A stretch of 64,000 nt of DNA from Micromonospora polyrhachis. GTDB lineage: Bacteria; Actinomycetota; Actinomycetes; Mycobacteriales; Micromonosporaceae. The DNA lies in assembly GCF_014203835.1 (NCBI RefSeq), contig NZ_JACHJW010000001.1, forward strand, positions 1,922,001 through 1,986,000. The letters are read 5' to 3'. Of the stretch, positions 60,901 to 64,000 are shown piece after piece. The position numbers and the translations under genes are program-made. The notes beneath the pieces were generated by a model. That model was not told the origin of the DNA. It ran no database searches and was given only the letters and a program-made list of their open reading frames with translations. Position 1 is the stretch's first letter. Each line of letters starts with the position of its first letter.

Positions 60901-61511
60901 CCACCAGCCGGGTCGGGCGAGCCGCACCGGGGCTGGTCTTCACCGTCTACAACTGGGCCAGGCCGCGTGACCTGTCGCACTACGAGAAGTTCGACCACTT
61001 CCACGCAAACGTCTACCGGCACGTCGAGGCGCTGTCGGTGACCCCGTTCGCCGAGCGCGCCATCGACCGGGGTCTGACCGGCGTACTGGTGGCACTGGTG
61101 CGTAACCTCGAACCCGGCTACAGCGGCAATCTGCGCGCTCAGGAGTTCGACCGGCACAGCAAGCTCGCCGATCACGTCGTACGGTTCCTCAAACGCCGTA
61201 GCAGCGTGGCCGCCGACAACGCCACCCGCAACCGGGTCGAGGACGAACTCGAAGCGCGCCTCGACCTGTGGGCCCGGGAACGCTCGGTGCCGGCCCGCCG
61301 GCTGGCCTACGACAAGCCGTACCGCAGCGACGACATCGCCGGCCTGCTACATCGCCCCGAGGAGGGACGCTGGCGGCAGACCACCTGCCCCACCTCGCTA
61401 CGCGACGTCGAGCCCGGTATCCAGCTACAGCTGCACATCAGCGGCGTGGCCGCTGACAACCCCCCACCGTTCCGCTCCCGAGACACCAGCAACCCGGCGG
61501 CAACCTCATGA
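57996..61511 (+). CDS. drmA: DrmA, helicase of DISARM
   Basis: The protein has 1171 residues from the ATG at 57996 (MNGEGVLAVPDERVIRAELE); a GTG at 57987 is also possible, and the open frame upstream overlaps the IS and is not coding. Motif I is LWFPTGGGKTEAYLGL (Lys469), motif II is VIQDELHLISGPLGSLVGLY (Asp724), ASTATVRRAHRQ is motif III, and the C-terminal helicase domain has ATSMIAVGVDVSRLGVMVV then STAEYIQATSRVGRAAPG (about 970). A Cys pair (TCPWCGTG, ICPEVECPF) sits in the insert between motifs. The DELH-type motif II and the length fit DrmA. With DrmB it forms the DNA-binding core complex of DISARM. Confidence 0.92.
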   Translation: MNGEGVLAVPDERVIRAELERLVRADLLGPLGGQDEEFREDPLDRYILGRLAPNGISVEPDTQDELSDATTSDILEGDAEPSAPNVPSLAPSALGFTATVAGDVTALTITAHWGRYERTASTHEEHAGKRVWRRYQQGGTVRIRLDEGLLPKTVVDREQPAVVVRGRARRRDGLWLVSLFLENRQPASVKRDAALWLFQAELTATGVDGQPAFAPRPEQITGGDASDQAERRRLAMAYRFQPEFAVGHGTAVRAEQSDDDLMRAHTIRTTTVPEHEVPFTDVPSAAEDTDLPELANVVLDMRRLAELAEDGPVEALTAVIQPLVDGYRSWIDRNETTAGDPTRRLDGYRPQAREAVRDARRAADRIEAGIRLLASDPVARRAFGFANRAMYLQRVHSVVAADRREHPHTPLAQCITDADQPTNHRWRPFQLAFVLLNLPALADPRHAERTEDPRKATADLLWFPTGGGKTEAYLGLTAFTIAVRRLQPAYGGMAAATGLAVLMRYTLRLLTIQQFERAATLICAAETLRRADQSTWGEQPIRIGLWVGGRVTPNRTDDAEEWLSRQRRGRGMATRGQGSPHQLTTCPWCGTGIEAGRDISVEQVYRRTLVICPEVECPFSETGGFTLPADEKGLPVLLVDEEIYRHPPALLIATVDKFAQLPWKGETAALFGRVGRRCERHGYLTEDLERADWEKPTHRMKGGAPPARIVDCPRLRPPDLVIQDELHLISGPLGSLVGLYETAVDRLASWEPEPGHWSRPKVIASTATVRRAHRQIDALFHRHTEVFPPPGLDASDSFFARQRPATGHPGRRYIGICAHGTRIKSTLIRVYVSVLGAAQKLHDRYGHNPITDPYMTLVGYFNSLRDLGGMRRLVEDDVSTRLIRADERGLARRFDPLLKELTSRMPSDDIRPLLDQLAVRFSGTRPKGSPPPIDVLLATSMIAVGVDVSRLGVMVVANQPKSTAEYIQATSRVGRAAPGLVFTVYNWARPRDLSHYEKFDHFHANVYRHVEALSVTPFAERAIDRGLTGVLVALVRNLEPGYSGNLRAQEFDRHSKLADHVVRFLKRRSSVAADNATRNRVEDELEARLDLWARERSVPARRLAYDKPYRSDDIAGLLHRPEEGRWRQTTCPTSLRDVEPGIQLQLHISGVAADNPPPFRSRDTSNPAATS

Positions 61512-63346
61512 CCGATCCGCAGCGCAACCTTCGCGTCGGGGCGTTGCGTCCCAACCAACTCCTGCACACCTACGGTGTCGGCTCCGTCGCCGACCTGCCC
61601 AGTCTGTCGGTCATGACGCTTGGCCTGGACCACTGGGATCTGGCCCGCTCCACCGTGACCACCGAGGATCGCCTGCTGGCGCTGATGCGGGCCAAGCTCG
61701 GCAGCCAGGTCCAGGCCCTGCGGCTGCCCCCGCACCTGCCCGAGACCTCGGACCCGTTCGCCGAATGGGCCCGGATCGGCGTGCCCGTCGCCCTGTTTCC
61801 GACCTGGTTACGCTGCTCCGACACCCGGTGCAACCGGCTGGCCCCCACCGATACCGGCATCTTCGAGCTGCTCTCCTCCCACCTGCCAGACAAGGTCCGC
61901 TATGTGCACGGGTGCCGGGGCAACGGTGGCCGGCGCCCCACCGCCGTGCCGGCCCGATTCGTGCTGGCCTGCGGCAACGGTCACCTGGACGACTTCCCCT
62001 GGTCCTATTTCGTCCACCGGGGCAACGACCCTGGCGTGGGCCACACCCTGAAGCTCTCGGAGCGTGGCAGCACCGGTGAAGCGGTCAACGTCTTCGTCTC
62101 CTGCGACGCGGACGGCTGCGGGGCGATACGACCCATGTCCGACGCGATCGGGGTGCAGGCCGAACAGCACCTGCCCGCCTGCCGGGGGCGGCATCCCCAC
62201 CTCGGTACGTACGAGACGTGCGACGCGGCTACCCGCACGCTGGCTCTGGGGGCCACCAACAGCTGGTTCGCCATGCAGCTACCGGTAATCAGCCTGCCCC
62301 GGGCCGAACACCCGGTCGACCACGTCGTCGCCGACCACTGGCAGACCCTGCAACTACTGGCCGGATTGGACGCTCCGATCGCCAAGATGATCCTGCCGAC
62401 GCAGACCTGCTGGCCAGAGGTGGAGCCGTACGGCGTGGACCGGGTTTGGGAGGCGATACAGCACTGCGCCCAGGCGGGGCCCGCCGAAGACGACCAGGAC
62501 ACCGACGACGTGCTCACGCCCGAGTGGCGGGCGTTCACCACCAACACCACAACCGAACTACCCGACTTCACCACCCGACCGGTGCCGGTGTCGGCCCAGC
62601 ATGAGGACTGGCTGCGCAACGTCGTCCTCGTACCCCGACTGCGCAAGGTCGCCGCCCTGTACGGCTTCACCCGAATCGACGCGCCCGAGTGGGACGTACT
62701 CGACACTCCGGATCGGCGCAGAGCACCGCTGTCCATCGAGGACCCGACCTGGCTGCCCTGTGCGGAAATGCGCGGCGAAGGAATCTTCCTACGCTTCGAC
62801 GAGGCCCGGGTCGTCGAGTGGGAACACCAGCCGGAGGTCAAGCAACGCGAGCAGCTACTGATCCGGGCGCATGACAGGTGGCGGGCCCAGCGCCAGCTGC
62901 CGCCGGGTGGGTGGCCCGGCCTGCGTTACGTCCTGCTGCACACCTTCTCCCATGTGCTTATCCGGGAACTCGCGCTGGAGTGTGGCTACAGCGCGGCCGG
63001 CATCGGCGAACGCATCTATGCCTGGCCGGGTGAGACACCCGCCGCCGGAGTCCTGCTCTACACCGCCGCCCCGGACAGCGAAGGCACCCTCGGTGGCCTG
63101 GTCTCGCTCGGCCGCGCCGACCGGCTCGGCCCACTCGTCGAACGAGCCCTGGAAACCGCCCGGCTGTGCAGCTCCGATCCGCTCTGCGCCGAGCACGATC
63201 CCACCGTGCACGGCCGGCTCTCGGCAGCCGCCTGCCACGCCTGCCTCTTCGCCGCCGAGACCTCCTGTCATCGAGGAAACCACTACCTCGACCGGGCACT
63301 GCTGGTCGACACCCTCACCGGCAGCGGGTACGGATTCTTCCCCTGA
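61508..63346 (+). CDS. drmB: DrmB, DUF1998 protein of DISARM
   Basis: The protein has 612 residues. The ATG overlaps the drmA stop (ATGA). It begins NLRVGALRPNQLLHTYGVGS, has several Cys pairs in the first half (RCSDTRCNRL, CDADGCGAI, CRGRHPHLGTYETC) and the DUF1998 signature in the last ~150 residues: VLLHTFSHVLIRELALECGY, SAAGIGERIYAWPG, LGGLVSLGRADRL, then LCSSDPLCAEHDP and ACHACLFAAETSCHRGN (zinc site). DrmB binds DrmA in the known DISARM core complex. Next to DrmA and DrmC this assignment is firm. Confidence 0.93.
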   Translation: MTDPQRNLRVGALRPNQLLHTYGVGSVADLPSLSVMTLGLDHWDLARSTVTTEDRLLALMRAKLGSQVQALRLPPHLPETSDPFAEWARIGVPVALFPTWLRCSDTRCNRLAPTDTGIFELLSSHLPDKVRYVHGCRGNGGRRPTAVPARFVLACGNGHLDDFPWSYFVHRGNDPGVGHTLKLSERGSTGEAVNVFVSCDADGCGAIRPMSDAIGVQAEQHLPACRGRHPHLGTYETCDAATRTLALGATNSWFAMQLPVISLPRAEHPVDHVVADHWQTLQLLAGLDAPIAKMILPTQTCWPEVEPYGVDRVWEAIQHCAQAGPAEDDQDTDDVLTPEWRAFTTNTTTELPDFTTRPVPVSAQHEDWLRNVVLVPRLRKVAALYGFTRIDAPEWDVLDTPDRRRAPLSIEDPTWLPCAEMRGEGIFLRFDEARVVEWEHQPEVKQREQLLIRAHDRWRAQRQLPPGGWPGLRYVLLHTFSHVLIRELALECGYSAAGIGERIYAWPGETPAAGVLLYTAAPDSEGTLGGLVSLGRADRLGPLVERALETARLCSSDPLCAEHDPTVHGRLSAAACHACLFAAETSCHRGNHYLDRALLVDTLTGSGYGFFP

Positions 63347-64000
63347 TGAGCCACGAGGCGTTCGCGAACATCATCGCCGGCATCGCCGCAGAGCTGCCCG
63401 CTGGACATGTCACGGCCTGGGCTGACGTGTTGGCTGAGGTGACCGCTCCGGATCGCTCGGTGGAGGCGGCACTCATCGACGCACGACCGGGCTACGCGAT
63501 CGCCTCCCACGTCCGGCAACTGCTCGTCGCCTGGCGTACCGAGGCACCCGAGCTGCCCGGCCCGGCGATCGCCCTCGCGCTACGCAGCGCTGCACACCTG
63601 CACCAGCAGGCTGCCGCCCAGCGGACCGAACTGGTCATCAGCGGCCCGACCAGCCCTTCCGTCCCGGTGCGCCTGACCAGCTCTGTCGTGGTCGGCCTGA
63701 TCCGGGCAGCCCGGGACTCCCTGCTCGTCGTGAGCTTCGCCGCGTACGGCGTCACCGAGGTGGTCACCGAACTGGTGGCGGCCGCCAGTCGAGGCGTACA
63801 CATCGACCTGGTCCTGGAAAGCTCGGCTGACGAAGGGGGTGCGTTGCGCGGACCGTCCGGGGCCACCACCGCCTTCGCGGAGCTGCGTGACCGGGCCGTC
63901 TTCTGGCACTGGCCGGCGCAGCGACGGGCCGCCGCCGGCAACCCCCGGTCGGCCCTGCACGCGAAGCTCATCTCCGCCGACGGCCGGGCCGCGCTGATCA
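63346..64000 (+). CDS. drmC: DrmC, phospholipase D-like protein of DISARM (3' end outside window)
   Basis: The ATG overlaps the drmB stop (TGATG). 218 residues are visible: helical N-terminus (AFANIIAGIAAELPAGHVTAW), then the PLD fold LVVSFAAYGVTEVVTELVAA, VHIDLVLESSAD, and the catalytic HKD motif HAKLISADG (His205, Lys207, Asp212). The window ends inside this first HKD-containing region. PLD-family nucleases are the expected third core component of DISARM. Confidence 0.88.
   Translation, partial: MSHEAFANIIAGIAAELPAGHVTAWADVLAEVTAPDRSVEAALIDARPGYAIASHVRQLLVAWRTEAPELPGPAIALALRSAAHLHQQAAAQRTELVISGPTSPSVPVRLTSSVVVGLIRAARDSLLVVSFAAYGVTEVVTELVAAASRGVHIDLVLESSADEGGALRGPSGATTAFAELRDRAVFWHWPAQRRAAAGNPRSALHAKLISADGRAALI

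Noticed and set aside
25668-64000. DISARM class 2
   Set aside because: No 5-methylcytosine methylase (PCQ-type motif) and no drmE-like gene were found; the methylase has an NPPF motif.
1-64000. tRNA or rRNA genes
   Set aside because: No cloverleaf with a TTCGAAT-type arm or rRNA-like stretch was noticed by reading; a tRNAscan run would be decisive.

Overview
The window is high-GC actinobacterial DNA, most likely from a Micromonosporaceae (Micromonospora-like) genome. The signs are strong G/C third-position bias, GTG starts and GTGA/ATGA overlaps between consecutive genes, an XRE-DUF5753/DUF397 pair, an F420-type LLM oxidoreductase, NarL-type two-component pairs, and GC-rich double-hairpin repeats. 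Family assignments are from reading the proteins; no search was run.

Layout. (1) 1-21 kb is ordinary chromosome: a Roadblock/LC7 fragment, a ricin-type lectin, a secreted sugar dehydrogenase, an IS30-family element (copy 1), two two-component systems, a large subtilase with a divergent regulator, a SpoU rRNA methyltransferase, a winged-helix protein, an F420-type oxidoreductase and an MRJP-like protein. (2) 21.2-33.1 kb is one half of a defence island. A minus-strand operon encodes a ParE/RelE-UvrD-type helicase and a GmrSD-type (DUF262-DUF1524) modification-dependent nuclease. Divergent from it are drmD (SNF2 helicase) and drmMI (N6-adenine methylase), the class 1-specific genes of DISARM. 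(3) 33.1-42 kb is accessory DNA of lower and uneven GC: a frameshifted polymorphic toxin of CdiA-CT tRNase type, SitI3- and Imm1-type immunity genes, a toxin remnant, two diverged copies of a small gene pair, and a WXG-like/DUF1023/lipoprotein cassette. (4) 42-53.7 kb holds an XRE/DUF397 pair, a multi-zinc-ribbon protein, a TetR-controlled operon of flavin and SDR oxidoreductases that resembles steroid-type catabolism, an M23 peptidase and a pRiA4b-ORF3-type protein. (5) 53.7-64 kb holds IS30 copy 2, a short DprA/SMF gene, a ComF-like phosphoribosyltransferase gene broken by a frameshift and by a cleanly inserted IS982-family element, and then drmA-drmB-drmC (DISARM core; drmC runs off the window).

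How it fits together. All five class 1 DISARM genes are present but in two blocks about 25 kb apart. The drmABC block is preceded at close spacing by the dprA-comF pair, and the drmD-drmMI block shares its promoter region with the ParE-UvrD/GmrSD operon. The two IS30 copies are identical as far as I can see and lie in direct orientation. They sit in the same short linker of the same kind of double-hairpin repeat, and each has its own 2-bp target duplication. Recombination between them would delete about 50 kb including drmD and drmMI while leaving drmABC. The most notable items are the split DISARM locus with its dprA-comF and GmrSD/ParE-helicase companions, the low-GC presumed target-recognition part of drmMI, and the site choice of the IS30 element.
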